Shown: in pieces, positions 36,370-46,272 of the stretch | Layout of the letters: every line of letters starts with the position of its first letter | How positions within the stretch are numbered: position 1 is the first letter of the stretch | Assembly: GCF_026672425.1 (NCBI RefSeq) | Contig: NZ_JAPPRC010000006.1 | Location: 496,001 to 560,000 of the forward strand | Reading direction: 5' to 3' | DNA from: Pannonibacter sp. SL95 | GTDB lineage: Bacteria > Pseudomonadota > Alphaproteobacteria > Rhizobiales > Stappiaceae | Length of the DNA: 64,000 nucleotides | Translations under genes and position numbers: made by a program | Notes under the pieces: model-generated | Databases searched by the model: none | What the model saw: only the letters and a program-made list of their open reading frames with translations | Told to the model about the DNA's origin: nothing

Positions 36370-36745
36370 GTCCTGTTCCTGCTCGCATGCCCCGCATTGG
36401 CAGCTGATCCGTGCGCCCGGTCAGGTGCGGAGGGCGGCTTGCGCGGTGTCGCTACACCGGGAGGGGTGTGGAAACGCCGTTCTCTGACTGAACGCCATAC
36501 CTTACGCTAAGGGAATGGTCCACACCTCGCATGCGCCTTTTTTCTTGATTCGGCGTTTTTGGGTGTCTGGCAAACGAGCGGTTAAGACAAATTTGCAAGC
36601 TGCGACCGGAATTAACGCGCTGTTTACCCTACCACGACAAAGATTCACCCATTGCTTCGGTGCCATTGTTTTTCCAGTTCCGGGACCGCGCAGCTCGCAA
36701 GTTTGTTGTCAAAGGTCAGAACGACCGCAAGACCAGGTCCAGCCC
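36370..36745. other. Divergent intergenic region, merR / podJ-like gene
   Basis: No gene is supported in these 376 bases; a plus-strand frame reads through but has no family character before ATG 36746. The region includes a small palindrome CCTTA-CGC-TAAGG (36500-36512), which may serve the merR promoter. It also holds two GANTC sites (GATTC at 36547 and 36642) and a near-consensus CtrA site at 36612-36627. The 36535-36650 stretch is distinctly AT-richer. Confidence 0.5.
36612..36627 (+). promoter_or_regulatory. Near-consensus CtrA binding site before podJ-like gene
   Basis: TTAA, seven bases, then TTTAC resembles the CtrA consensus TTAA-N7-TTAAC with one mismatch. It lies 119 bases before the start codon, between two GANTC methylation sites. 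Known podJ genes are under cell-cycle control; direct CtrA binding here is inferred. Confidence 0.35.
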
Positions 36746-39700
36746 ATGTCGTCTTGGAATATCCGCAGAGCAGGAAGCGGCGGCGATGAACGGTCGCGTA
36801 GCGGTCGTGACCGGGGTTACGACGCGGATCGCGGCTATGCCGATCCTTATGAAGACGACTATGAAGACGAACTGCCCGTGTCCCGCCGGACCGGTCGGCG
36901 TGAGGCACCGCGCGACCGCGTCGAGCGCTTGACCCGCACCGCGACCGCCGCATCCGACTACGCCCGTGACGAGGATCGCTACGGACCCGAGCAGGAATTG
37001 GACGCTGTTGCCGATGAACTGGACCGGCTCATGGGCGACCGCCAGCGGTCGCGCCGCCGTGATCACGCCGAGCCTGACGCAAGATCGCAGCGCCGCAGCG
37101 AGCGCGCCGCGCCGCAAGGCGAAGCGCCGCGCGGCCGTCGGATCGGTGCCGTGATGGAAGCGCTGGAGCGCCTGGACCAGCGCGTCGGAGATCTTTCGGA
37201 CCGCACACAATCGTCCCGCCGTGGCGGTGACCTGCGCGACACTCGCGATGCCCGAGGCCGTTCTGGCCTCGATGACAGCTACGGCTATGACGAGGTGGAC
37301 GACGAGGAGGCCTACGCAGCCGAAGCCCCGCGTCGCCGCGACCGCGCTGATCGCGACCTTGACACCCGCCGCCCGTCCCGCAGCCGCTATGACGACGAGA
37401 CTGGCCGCGATCTGCCGCGCCGCGCCCGCCGGCGGCCGGAGGATGACCGCGACATCAACCGTGCGGCTGCTGACCTGCGCGCGCGCCGTGACGCGCTCGA
37501 CCGGCTGGCTGAGCCGGATCTTGATGTCCTTGACGATTACCGGCCCGATTATCGGCCTGACTACCGTGAAGAACGCCCGCGTCCGCGCCGCCCGCGCGAG
37601 GCCGACGCGCCCTCGCGGCAGATCTACAAGGACCTGTCGCGCCGCATCGACGCCCTGCGCAAGCCGCATGAGGAAACGCTCGACGTGGTGCGCCGCGAGA
37701 TCGGTGCCTTACGCGAAACGCTCCAGGCCTGGCCGGACCGGGATCGTGGCCGCGAAGACCGCGACCGTCATGAGATGCGCCGCCTTGCCGATATGGTCGA
37801 ACGCCTCCGCGTTGACCGGACCGACGACCGTCAGGCGAAGGAACTTCGGGCCGAGATCGCGGATCTGCGCCATCTCGTCAGCAACACCAATGTCGATGGC
37901 ACGCTGAAGACGCTCGAGATGGGCTATGCCCACATCGTCCAGCGTCTGGACGAACTGTCCCGCTCCTCGATTGATCCGCGCGCGGTCAAGAGCCTTGCGG
38001 CGCGGCTCATGGAAATCGAGGATGGTCTGTCGGCGCTGCCGCGCTCCGAGCATCTCCTGGTGCTCGAAGGCCGTATTGGCGACATCTCCGAGCGCGTGGA
38101 AAGCCTCCTGCGTGCGCATGGCCGTCTCGACATCGAGCCGCTGCGCCAGGAGCTGAAGGATGTCCGGCGGATCGTCGAACAGGTTGACTTCAGCCGGGTG
38201 ATCGGCGGTCTCGATGACCGGATGCGCTTCGTTGCCGATCGCCTCGACGAACTGGAAATGCTGGCGCGCGAACAGCGCGGCCTCGACAGCCGCATCAGCG
38301 CGATGGAAGAGCGGTTGCCGGATCCGGAGAGCTTCGACCGGTTGAACGGCCGCCTCGAAGAAATCTTCGGCATGCTGTCGCGCAATCCCTGCACGTCCGG
38401 CGATGACGAGGCCCGGTTCGGCAAGGTGGACAATCGCCTTGACGAGATCATGGATCGTCTTGCCGCCATGGAGCGTGGCAAGGGCCAGCAGCAGCCCGCC
38501 ATGGATGCCGCCTTTGCCGGGCTCGAAACCCGGCTGATGGGCATCCACAGCAAGATCGAATCGCTGGAGGAGCGCTCGTCCCGTCCCCTGTCCGTGGAGC
38601 TGGGCGAGGGTGCGGGCATCGAAGCCGAGTTGCTGGCGCAGCTTGAGCGCCAGGTTGGCGATCTGTCACGGCGTCTCAGCGAGCCGCGCGACCAGGTCTC
38701 CAATCAGGACATCGAGGCCCTGCGCCGCGAGATCGCCGAGATGCGCGCCGCTGTCCAGATGCCGGCCCCCGCGGTTGTCGCGCTGGAACGGCGGATCAGC
38801 GATCTAGCTGATGCGGTCAACCGCGGCAGCGAGACCATGGATGATCGCCGCCTCGATCTCATCACTGACAAGATCGGCGCATTGGCCAACCAGCTGGAGT
38901 CCGCCGAAGGCCGCCTCGCCGGTGTCGACGGCATCGAGAAGGTGCTGCTGCGCATCGAGGATGGATTGCGGGCGACCCGCGCCGAAGTGGCCGACGTCGC
39001 CAGCGAGGCCGCTCGCCGTGTGGTGCGTGACCATATCCCGGAAACGCGTGACTATGACGACGCGATCGGCGACCTGCGCGATGATCTGAAGCGTCTGCTT
39101 GATGCAGCGCAGGGCACCGAAAGCCGCACCCGCAACACGTTCGAGGGCGTGCAGTCTATCCTGTCCGGCATTACCGACCGTCTGGACTCGCTGGAGCGCA
39201 GTGGGGTGTCGCGCCCGGCCGGCCGGCCCGCCGAACCGCCGCGGGATGAACCGCGCGGACGCGCGCCGCTGCCCGGCCTGCCCTTGAGCGCCGAAACGCG
39301 AGACCGTCCGAAGGAGCGCTCACGTGATCGCAAGGCGGACTTCATCGCCGCCGCACGCCGCGCGGCCCAGGCCGCGTCTGTGGAAGTGCAGCAGGCCCGG
39401 GCCGAAGAAGCGCGGGAGAGCAATCCGGAACAGGCATCGTCCGGTGGCTGGCTGAAGCGGGCCTTTACCCGGTCCAAGACCGCGCAGGCGGATGACGCGC
39501 TGGAACTGGGATCCGAGCAGGAAATCAAGCCGGCCAAGCGGTCCCGGACGGCGCCTGAGGAAATTGCGGCGGTCAGCCGTGAGGACCGTCCGGCACCGGA
39601 GGCATCGGGCGGCGGGCTGCTCAGCGGTGGTCGCAAGCGCGCGCTGCTGTTTGCAGCCGCTGCGGTGATCCTTGCCATCGGCACGCTGCAGATCTTCCGC

Positions 39701-41050
39701 CTTGCCAGTGGCGGCAGTGAGCCCGTGGCAGGACTTGACGCGCCCGATGCAGCTGCCCCGCAGGTTGCGGAAGCTCCGGCGGAAGGGGCAGCGCCGCTAC
39801 CGGTCCTGGAGCTGCAGGAAAAGGACATTGTCGCGGCACCCGTCGCCGGTGAGCCGGCGGTCGTGGCCGAGGAACAGGCTGTCGTCGCAGAAGCTCCGCG
39901 CGAGCCCGAAGCCGCAGGGCAGGGACCGGATGTTCCGCTGACGCCTGGGCCGATCGCCGGCCCGCTTGCTGGTCCCTCACCGCTGGTCACGCCGCAGCCG
40001 GCTGACGCGGTGCCTCCGGCCGTGGCCTTCGCACCCCCGGCCATTTCCGGCAAGTTCGGCGACACCCCGTTCGTCAACGGCGGGGCTCCGGTCCTGCCGT
40101 CCAATCCGACGACGCTTGCCTCGGCACCATCCTCGTTGCAGCCGAACCCTGTCGCTCCGGTTGCCCCGGGCGGCACACTCAACAACCTGCCGCCGGAAGC
40201 CATTGGACCGATGGCACTGCGCAGCGCTGCTGCGGCCGGAAATGCGGCCGCAGAATTCCAGATCGGCGTGAACTACACCGAAGGCAAAGGCGTGCCGTCC
40301 GATCTGACCGAGGCGGCGAAGTGGTACGAGAAGGCTGCGGCAAAGGGCCTTGCCCCGGCGCAGTACCGGCTCGCGAGCCTTTACGAAAAGGGGCGCGGCG
40401 TGCCCAAGGACATCGCCAAGGCCCGCGAATGGTATGTGAAGGCCGCCGAGGCCGGCAACGCCAAGGCCATGCACAATCTGGCTGTTCTTTACGCCGAGGG
40501 TGCGGAAGGGGCGCCGAACTTCACCGAAGCTGCCCGCTGGTTCAAGTCCGCTGCCGAGCACGGCGTGCCGGACAGCCTGTTCAACCTTGGCATCCTCAAT
40601 GCCCGGGGCCTGGGCGTGCCCAAGGACCTGGCCGAGAGCTACAAGTGGTTTGCCATCGCCGCCAAGCAGGGCGACGGGGAAGCGGCAAAGAAGCGGGATG
40701 ACATCGCGAACATGATGGACCAGGCCCAGCTGGCTGCTGGCCGTCTCGCCGTCGACACGTTCAAGCTTCAGGAGCCGATCCCGGCGGCCAACACCGTGGT
40801 TCTGGATCCGGCCTGGGATCATGCCGCCGGTGTTCCGGCAACCAATGCCTCCGTGCTCCAGGGCACCGACATGGTGCAGCAGGCACAGGGACTGCTCAAG
40901 ACGCTCGGGTTTGACCCAGGCTCGGTCGATGGCCAGATGGGGCCGAAGACGCGGCAGGCAATCGAGAGTTTCCAGCGGAGCGCCAAGCTTCCGGTGACGG
41001 GAGAAGTGACCCCGGAGCTGGTAAAAGCGCTTCTCGGACGGTCAATCTGA
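36746..41050 (+). CDS. podJ: PodJ-like polar localisation protein with Sel1 repeats and peptidoglycan-binding domain
   Basis: A 1434-residue polarity factor. Residues 1-310 are disordered and extremely rich in Arg and Asp. A long coiled-coil region runs to about residue 830. One TM helix (RALLFAAAAVILAIGTLQIF) lies near 962-985, so the N-terminus is cytoplasmic. A Pro/Ala-rich periplasmic linker is followed by Sel1-like repeats (about 1165-1310; e.g. YTEGKGVPSDLTEAAKWYEKA) and a C-terminal peptidoglycan-binding domain (GLLKTLGFDPGSVDGQMGPKT) at about 1375-1430. That order is PodJ. The start MSSWNIRRAG is typical; upstream sequence looks like promoter. In rhizobia PodJ marks the old pole. Confidence 0.87.
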   Translation: MSSWNIRRAGSGGDERSRSGRDRGYDADRGYADPYEDDYEDELPVSRRTGRREAPRDRVERLTRTATAASDYARDEDRYGPEQELDAVADELDRLMGDRQRSRRRDHAEPDARSQRRSERAAPQGEAPRGRRIGAVMEALERLDQRVGDLSDRTQSSRRGGDLRDTRDARGRSGLDDSYGYDEVDDEEAYAAEAPRRRDRADRDLDTRRPSRSRYDDETGRDLPRRARRRPEDDRDINRAAADLRARRDALDRLAEPDLDVLDDYRPDYRPDYREERPRPRRPREADAPSRQIYKDLSRRIDALRKPHEETLDVVRREIGALRETLQAWPDRDRGREDRDRHEMRRLADMVERLRVDRTDDRQAKELRAEIADLRHLVSNTNVDGTLKTLEMGYAHIVQRLDELSRSSIDPRAVKSLAARLMEIEDGLSALPRSEHLLVLEGRIGDISERVESLLRAHGRLDIEPLRQELKDVRRIVEQVDFSRVIGGLDDRMRFVADRLDELEMLAREQRGLDSRISAMEERLPDPESFDRLNGRLEEIFGMLSRNPCTSGDDEARFGKVDNRLDEIMDRLAAMERGKGQQQPAMDAAFAGLETRLMGIHSKIESLEERSSRPLSVELGEGAGIEAELLAQLERQVGDLSRRLSEPRDQVSNQDIEALRREIAEMRAAVQMPAPAVVALERRISDLADAVNRGSETMDDRRLDLITDKIGALANQLESAEGRLAGVDGIEKVLLRIEDGLRATRAEVADVASEAARRVVRDHIPETRDYDDAIGDLRDDLKRLLDAAQGTESRTRNTFEGVQSILSGITDRLDSLERSGVSRPAGRPAEPPRDEPRGRAPLPGLPLSAETRDRPKERSRDRKADFIAAARRAAQAASVEVQQARAEEARESNPEQASSGGWLKRAFTRSKTAQADDALELGSEQEIKPAKRSRTAPEEIAAVSREDRPAPEASGGGLLSGGRKRALLFAAAAVILAIGTLQIFRLASGGSEPVAGLDAPDAAAPQVAEAPAEGAAPLPVLELQEKDIVAAPVAGEPAVVAEEQAVVAEAPREPEAAGQGPDVPLTPGPIAGPLAGPSPLVTPQPADAVPPAVAFAPPAISGKFGDTPFVNGGAPVLPSNPTTLASAPSSLQPNPVAPVAPGGTLNNLPPEAIGPMALRSAAAAGNAAAEFQIGVNYTEGKGVPSDLTEAAKWYEKAAAKGLAPAQYRLASLYEKGRGVPKDIAKAREWYVKAAEAGNAKAMHNLAVLYAEGAEGAPNFTEAARWFKSAAEHGVPDSLFNLGILNARGLGVPKDLAESYKWFAIAAKQGDGEAAKKRDDIANMMDQAQLAAGRLAVDTFKLQEPIPAANTVVLDPAWDHAAGVPATNASVLQGTDMVQQAQGLLKTLGFDPGSVDGQMGPKTRQAIESFQRSAKLPVTGEVTPELVKALLGRSI

Positions 41051-41076
41051 TCGATCCACGCTGTTGAAGGTTGACA

Positions 41077-41098
41077 GGGCCGCGAAAGCGGCCCTTCT
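41077..41098 (+). terminator. Terminator after podJ-like gene
   Basis: GGGCCGC, a GAAA tetraloop, GCGGCCC and TTCT form a stable 7-bp hairpin 27 bases past the stop codon. The U-tract is weak but position and GNRA loop support a terminator. Confidence 0.65.
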
Positions 41099-41154
41099 AG
41101 CAGCATTTCCCGGGCCGTGATGACAACCACAGCCCCCAACGCCGGTACAAGCCC

Positions 41155-42081
41155 GTGCAGATCTACCTGCCCATCGCCGAAATCTCGGTGAACATGTTCC
41201 TCATCTTCGGCATGGGCGGTGCCGTCGGCTTCCTGTCGGGACTGTTCGGCATCGGTGGCGGTTTCCTTCTGACACCGCTGCTGATCTTTTCCGGCATTCC
41301 GCCCGCTGTGGCCGTGGCCACCGTGACGACCCAGATCGTTGCCTCCTCGTCCTCCGGCGTGCTGGCCTACTGGCGGCGCGGTGCCATCGACATGAAGATG
41401 GCGACCGTGCTGCTCATTGCGGGCGTTGTCGGCTCGGCCGCCGGGGCGTGGCTGTTCGAAATCCTCAAGAACATGGGTCAGCTCGATGTGGTCATCTCGC
41501 TGTCCTATGTCACCTTCCTCGGCACGATTGGCGGGCTGATGCTGGTCGAATCCGTCGGTGCGATCCGCCGCCGCCGGCAAGGCAGCAACCGGCCGGCACG
41601 CCATCCTGGACAGCACAACTGGATCCACGGCCTGCCGTTCAAGATGCGGTTCCGCCAGTCAAAGCTCTATGTAAGCGTAATACCGATTCTGGCTCTGGGG
41701 GCTGGCATCGGCTTTCTTGGCACGGTGCTGGGCATCGGCGGCGGCTTCATGATGGTGCCGGCGCTGATCTATCTCCTGCGCATGCCCACCGGCATCGTCG
41801 TCGGCACGTCCCTGATGCAGATCCTCTTCACGATGGCAGCGGCAACGATCCTGCACGCCATGACGACGCAGACGATCGACATCGTTCTAGCCCTGATCCT
41901 CATGGTCGGCGGTGTCATCGGGGCGCAGTTCGGCGCGCGTATGGGGCAGAAGCTGCGCGGTGACCAGCTGCGCCTTCTGCTTGCGCTGCTCGTGCTGGCG
42001 GTCGGTGTCCGCTTTGCCGTTGATCTGCTGATCACGCCCGACGACTTCTTCTCCGTCGCCATCAAGGAGGGGAAGGGCTGA
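41155..42081 (+). CDS. TauE/SafE-family anion exporter
   Basis: A 308-residue inner-membrane protein with about eight TM helices. It carries the family repeat GFLSGLFGIGGGFLLTPLLIF near residue 25 and GFLGTVLGIGGGFMMVPALIY near residue 180. The family moves sulfite, sulfonates or other organic anions. The start is GTG 41155; the nearby ATG at 41120 is in another frame. Its stop overlaps the start of the TIGR02186 gene (TGATG), so both are coupled. In alphaproteobacteria this TauE variant and TIGR02186 usually occur together. The substrate is unknown. Confidence 0.9.
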   Translation: MQIYLPIAEISVNMFLIFGMGGAVGFLSGLFGIGGGFLLTPLLIFSGIPPAVAVATVTTQIVASSSSGVLAYWRRGAIDMKMATVLLIAGVVGSAAGAWLFEILKNMGQLDVVISLSYVTFLGTIGGLMLVESVGAIRRRRQGSNRPARHPGQHNWIHGLPFKMRFRQSKLYVSVIPILALGAGIGFLGTVLGIGGGFMMVPALIYLLRMPTGIVVGTSLMQILFTMAAATILHAMTTQTIDIVLALILMVGGVIGAQFGARMGQKLRGDQLRLLLALLVLAVGVRFAVDLLITPDDFFSVAIKEGKG

Positions 42082-42863
42082 TGATCTCGCGCGGCCGATC
42101 CCTGTTCCTGGGCCTGCTTTTTGCGGCCACCCTGCATGCTGGGTCCGGTCAAGCGGAAAGCCTCATAACGTCCCTGTCTTCGGATCAGGTACTGATCGAA
42201 TCCAATTTCACCGGCGCCGAGATCGTCATCTTCGGACAGATCGGCCGCGATGGGCAGACCGTAGCCCGACCGGGAAACTATGACCTGGCCGTGGTTCTGC
42301 GTGGTCCGGAGCAGATTGTCACGACGCGGCGAAAGGACCGGTTCCTCGGTCTCTGGGTCAACCGCGAAGCCGAGACCTTCTACGCGGTGCCGTCGTTTTA
42401 TGTGATGTCATCCACCCGTCCGCCCACCGAAATGGGGCACCGGACGATGCTGGAGAAATACGGCATCGGCATCAACTACCTCAACCTGCCGATCAGCCCG
42501 CAATCGGAAGTTCCCTTGTCCGATCGTGATGATTTCCGCGATGCGTTCCTGCGCCTGCGGCGTCAGCAGGGTGTTTTCTCGGAACAGGCTGGAAAGGTCG
42601 AGTTCCTCACCGACAGCCTGTTTCGCACCACCATCTCTTTGCCGGCCACCACGCCGGTCGGTGTCTACACGGTCGACACCTATCTGATCCACGAGGGTGC
42701 GATGCTTGCAACCCAGGAGAAGGGATTGACCGTCGCCAAGACGGGCTTCGAGCAGATGGCGTTCGATCTCGCCCATCAGCGCCCGGCGCTCTACGGCGTG
42801 CTTGCCGTGGTGATCGCGGTCTTCACCGGCTGGCTGGCCGGCGTCGTCTTCCGCAAGGATTGA
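42081..42863 (+). CDS. TIGR02186 family membrane-anchored protein
   Basis: A 260-residue protein with an N-terminal signal peptide (LFLGLLFAATLHAGSGQAES) and one TM helix near the C-terminus (ALYGVLAVVIAVFTGWLAGVV, 21 residues if counted, here truncated in reading). The periplasmic domain begins SLSSDQVLIESNFTGAEI and includes RRKDRFLGLWVN. This is the alphaproteobacterial TIGR02186 / Alph_Pro_TM pattern. It overlaps the TauE/SafE gene by one base, so it is probably a partner or periplasmic accessory of that exporter. The molecular function is not known. Confidence 0.85.
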   Translation: MISRGRSLFLGLLFAATLHAGSGQAESLITSLSSDQVLIESNFTGAEIVIFGQIGRDGQTVARPGNYDLAVVLRGPEQIVTTRRKDRFLGLWVNREAETFYAVPSFYVMSSTRPPTEMGHRTMLEKYGIGINYLNLPISPQSEVPLSDRDDFRDAFLRLRRQQGVFSEQAGKVEFLTDSLFRTTISLPATTPVGVYTVDTYLIHEGAMLATQEKGLTVAKTGFEQMAFDLAHQRPALYGVLAVVIAVFTGWLAGVVFRKD

Positions 42864-42914
42864 GCCTTTTCAAGGCGCGATGCGTCTGCAGTCCAGCGCC
42901 TTGGTATGAAGGGA

Positions 42915-43640
42915 TCAGTCAGCGACGAGCTTTGACGCCGTGAACGGGTACAGCCGGTCCGCGCCAAGCATGAAGGCGGAGAAGCCGCGGGGCGGGAACA
43001 ACTCCGCAAAGGCAGCGTCCATCACATTGAGACCGCCAGTCAGGGCACCGAAGGCCGGCAGGATGAGCCGGTTGCTGTCGGTCGCAAAGCAGGGGCGGCG
43101 GATCGAGCGGCCGTAGCGGCGCACCTTTGCAGCCGGATGGAGATGGCCGCAGACCTCGCCGGGCTGGGCTCCCGGGCGCGGCTCATGCCGGAAGGTAAAG
43201 CTGCCAAGCGTCAGCTCGTCGACGCATTCACCGCAGAGGCGCACGGGTGCGACCGGGTCATGGTTGCCCGTTACCCAGATCCATTCGCGGTTGAGCTGCA
43301 GCGTCGTGAGGAAGGCGCGATAGGGGGCCGGCAACCTGTCCGAGCCCTCGGCATCATGAAAGCTGTCGCCAAGCGCAATGACGCGGGCCGGGTCGAAGGC
43401 ATCGATCACCATGGCAAGGCGTTCGAGTGTGGCGGCCGTATCGTAGGGCGGCAGCATCACACCCCGGCGGGCATAGGAGGATCCCTTTTCCAGATGCAGG
43501 TCAGCGACGATCAGCGTCTGCTGCTCTGCCCACCAGACAACACCGCTGTCATGCAGCCCGAGAAGCTGTCCGCCCACCGCGATATCGTGGCAAACCGGAG
43601 CGATCCGCCGGAACTGTCCCGCATTCCTCAGCGCCGTCAT
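42915..43640 (-). CDS. pdeM: Ligase-associated DNA damage response endonuclease PdeM
   Basis: A 241-residue metallophosphatase-fold nuclease. The metal-binding motifs read VADLHLEKG (first Asp and His), ALGDSFHD and VTGNHDP, and GHLHP closes the site. This set, together with the adjoining DEXH helicase, is the pattern of the ligase-associated PdeM family. Its ATG overlaps the stop of the helicase gene by four bases (ATGA), so the two are coupled. It is convergent with the TIGR02186 gene. The role in repair is known at family level only. Confidence 0.9.
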   Translation of the reverse strand: MTALRNAGQFRRIAPVCHDIAVGGQLLGLHDSGVVWWAEQQTLIVADLHLEKGSSYARRGVMLPPYDTAATLERLAMVIDAFDPARVIALGDSFHDAEGSDRLPAPYRAFLTTLQLNREWIWVTGNHDPVAPVRLCGECVDELTLGSFTFRHEPRPGAQPGEVCGHLHPAAKVRRYGRSIRRPCFATDSNRLILPAFGALTGGLNVMDAAFAELFPPRGFSAFMLGADRLYPFTASKLVAD

Positions 43641-46165
43641 GCCATGGCCTCCTCGATCAGGTCATCCGCCGCCTCGGCCAGGATAGCATCCTGGGCCTCG
43701 CCATAGACCGGCTCGCGCCCGATTTCCAGGAGAACAGGAACAGCAAGGGGGGAAACGCGGTCGAGGCGAGTATGCGTGATTCGACCTCTGATCCTTGCCA
43801 GAAGTTCACCAAGTCTTGAGATATCCAGAAGTCCTTCTGCGGCATCGTTCCAGGTTGCCCTGAGCAGGATATGATCCGGCTCATGCTGGCGCAGAACGTC
43901 ATAGATCAGGTCGGAGGACACCGTGATCTGCCGTCCGTTTTTCTCCTGCCCCGGATGCCGCCGCTCGATCAGACCGGCGATGACAGCGCAGGTCCTGAAC
44001 GTCCGCTTCATCAGGCTGGATTCGGCAAGCCAGGCGTCGAGGTCGTCGCCCAGAATATCTTCCTCGAAGAGCGCATCCAGGGACAGCCGACCGGCCCCGA
44101 TCATCTGGGACAGGTCGCTGAGGCACCAGATCGAGAGGGCATAGTCATTGGCGACAAACCCCATCGGCCGCGCCCCCAGGCGTTCCAGCCGCCGCGTCAA
44201 AAGCATGCCGAGCGTCTGGTGCGCCAGTCGGCCCTCGAACGGGTAGCAGACCAGATAATGCTTGTCGGAGCGAGGAAACGTCTCAACCAGCAAGCCATCG
44301 CGGCGGGGCAAGACGGATTTCAGGCGTTGCAGTTCCAGCCAGTCGCGCACCTGGCCCGGCAGATGCGGCCAGTGCGCGGGATCGGCGATCAGCCGGCGCA
44401 CGCCATCTGCCAGATAGGTCGACAGCGGAAACTTGCCGCCTTGGTAGGAGGGGATCATCGGGCTTGTCGATCTTGCCCGCGAGACATAGGCCTCGTTTTC
44501 AAGGATCGTCTCGAAGCGCAGGATCTCGCCGGCAAACAGGAACGTGTCGCCTGGCGTCAGCTGTTCGACGAACCATTCCTCGATCTCGCCCAGCACCCGT
44601 CCGCCACGTCCGAGCGGCGTCTTGCGCCCCTCCGCCTTGCTGCGCACCAGTCGCACCTTCAGCATCGGCGCCTCGACAATGGTGCCGACATTGAGCCGGT
44701 ACTGCTGCGCGACCTTGGGATTGGCGATGCGCCAAAGCCCGTCAGGCCCGCGCTTCAGCTTGGCATAGCGGTCATAGGTTTTTAGCGCGTAGCCGCCCGT
44801 GGCGACGAAGTCGACCACCTTGTCGAAGGTGGCGCGGTCCAGATGGCGATAGGTCTCGCAGGCCCTGATCTCGCTGAACAGCATGTCCGCATCGAAGGGA
44901 GCCGCGCAGGCAACGCCGAGCACGTGCTGCGCCAGCACGTCGAGCGCACCCCGTCGCAGCGCGGGCGTGTCCTGCCCGCCCGTCAGCGAGGCTTCCAGCG
45001 CGGCGCGGCATTCCAGCACCTCAAACCGGTTGGCCGGCACCAGCACCGCCTTCGAAGGTTCATCCATGCGGTGATTGGCGCGGCCGATCCGCTGGGCAAG
45101 CCGGCTTGCCCCTTTCGGTGCGCCGACATTGATGACCAGATCCACGTCGCCCCAATCGATGCCCATGTCGAGCGACGAGGTTGCAACGATGGCCCGGAGC
45201 TGCCCGGCCGACATGGCCGCTTCCACCTTGCGCCGCTGTCCGACATCCAGCGAGCCATGATGCAGGGCGATGGGCAGGGTTTCGGTGTTGATCTTCCAGA
45301 GGTCCTGGAAAATCATCTCGGCCTGCGACCGCGTGTTGACGAAGATCAGCGAGACCTTGTGCTCAAGGATCTGCTTGTAGATGTCATCCAGCGCATAGCG
45401 CGCGGAATGCCCGGACCAGGGCACGCGTTCGGCCGACTCCAGGATGCGGATATCTGGCGCGGCTCCGCCAGTGACGGTCACGACCTCGCTCAGGCGGCGC
45501 TCATCCGGGTTGGTTTGCGGCATGAGAAAGGCGCGAAGGTCATCCGGTTCGGCAACAGTCGCAGACAGGCCCACCATGCGCACGTCCGGCGAAAATTGCC
45601 GCAGCCGCGCCAGCCCAAGCGCCAGCAGGTCGCCGCGCTTCGACGTGACCAGCGCATGCAATTCGTCGAGGATCACGGTCCGGACCCCGGACAGCATGGC
45701 CATTCCCGCCGCGTCGGACAAAAGCAGGGCAATCTGCTCGGGAGTGGTCAGCAGGATGTCCGGAGGCACGAGTTTCTGCCGCTGGCGCTTGTGCGCGGGC
45801 GTGTCGCCCGTGCGCGTTTCAATCTGCACCGCCAGGTTCATCTCGGCCACCGGGGCTTCGAGGTTGCGGGCAATGTCGACAGCCAGAGCCTTCAACGGCG
45901 AGATGTACAGCGTATGCACGCCGGACCGCTCGGCCCCCTTGGCCGATCCCGGTTTCCGCCGGGCGGCGCCCGAGATCTCGATCAGGCTCGGCAGGAAACC
46001 GGCGAGCGTCTTGCCGGCGCCGGTTGGGGCGATCAGCAGCGTGGAGGACCCGCGCCCCAGCTGATCGATGAGGGCCAGCTGATGCGCACGCGGGCTCCAG
46101 CCGCGCATCTTGAACCATGCGTGGAATCGGTCAGGCAGCAGCGCGGAATGGGACAGCTCGGTCAT
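43637..46165 (-). CDS. Ligase-associated DEXH-box helicase (Lhr-like)
   Basis: An 842-residue superfamily-2 helicase. Walker A is LIAPTGAGKTLAGFLPSL near residue 45, motif II is ILDELHAL, and motif VI is IGRANHR. A winged-helix domain and the long Lhr/DUF4 C-terminal part follow. It belongs to the Lhr-Core subgroup typically encoded with an ATP-dependent DNA ligase and a metallo-beta-lactamase-fold exonuclease. It probably remodels DNA or RNA-DNA hybrids during repair. It is transcribed away from the exonuclease gene, with 107 bases between, and is coupled to pdeM. Confidence 0.93.
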   Translation of the reverse strand: MTELSHSALLPDRFHAWFKMRGWSPRAHQLALIDQLGRGSSTLLIAPTGAGKTLAGFLPSLIEISGAARRKPGSAKGAERSGVHTLYISPLKALAVDIARNLEAPVAEMNLAVQIETRTGDTPAHKRQRQKLVPPDILLTTPEQIALLLSDAAGMAMLSGVRTVILDELHALVTSKRGDLLALGLARLRQFSPDVRMVGLSATVAEPDDLRAFLMPQTNPDERRLSEVVTVTGGAAPDIRILESAERVPWSGHSARYALDDIYKQILEHKVSLIFVNTRSQAEMIFQDLWKINTETLPIALHHGSLDVGQRRKVEAAMSAGQLRAIVATSSLDMGIDWGDVDLVINVGAPKGASRLAQRIGRANHRMDEPSKAVLVPANRFEVLECRAALEASLTGGQDTPALRRGALDVLAQHVLGVACAAPFDADMLFSEIRACETYRHLDRATFDKVVDFVATGGYALKTYDRYAKLKRGPDGLWRIANPKVAQQYRLNVGTIVEAPMLKVRLVRSKAEGRKTPLGRGGRVLGEIEEWFVEQLTPGDTFLFAGEILRFETILENEAYVSRARSTSPMIPSYQGGKFPLSTYLADGVRRLIADPAHWPHLPGQVRDWLELQRLKSVLPRRDGLLVETFPRSDKHYLVCYPFEGRLAHQTLGMLLTRRLERLGARPMGFVANDYALSIWCLSDLSQMIGAGRLSLDALFEEDILGDDLDAWLAESSLMKRTFRTCAVIAGLIERRHPGQEKNGRQITVSSDLIYDVLRQHEPDHILLRATWNDAAEGLLDISRLGELLARIRGRITHTRLDRVSPLAVPVLLEIGREPVYGEAQDAILAEAADDLIEEAMA

Positions 46166-46272
46166 GGCCGGCGAATGTAGGCGCGGCGGCCACGAAAGGG
46201 TAGGGGCAAACCGGCCCGAGCCCGGTCAACCGTTGCACTGGTAAATCTCGCCGGGCACCCTATCCTTCGGCC

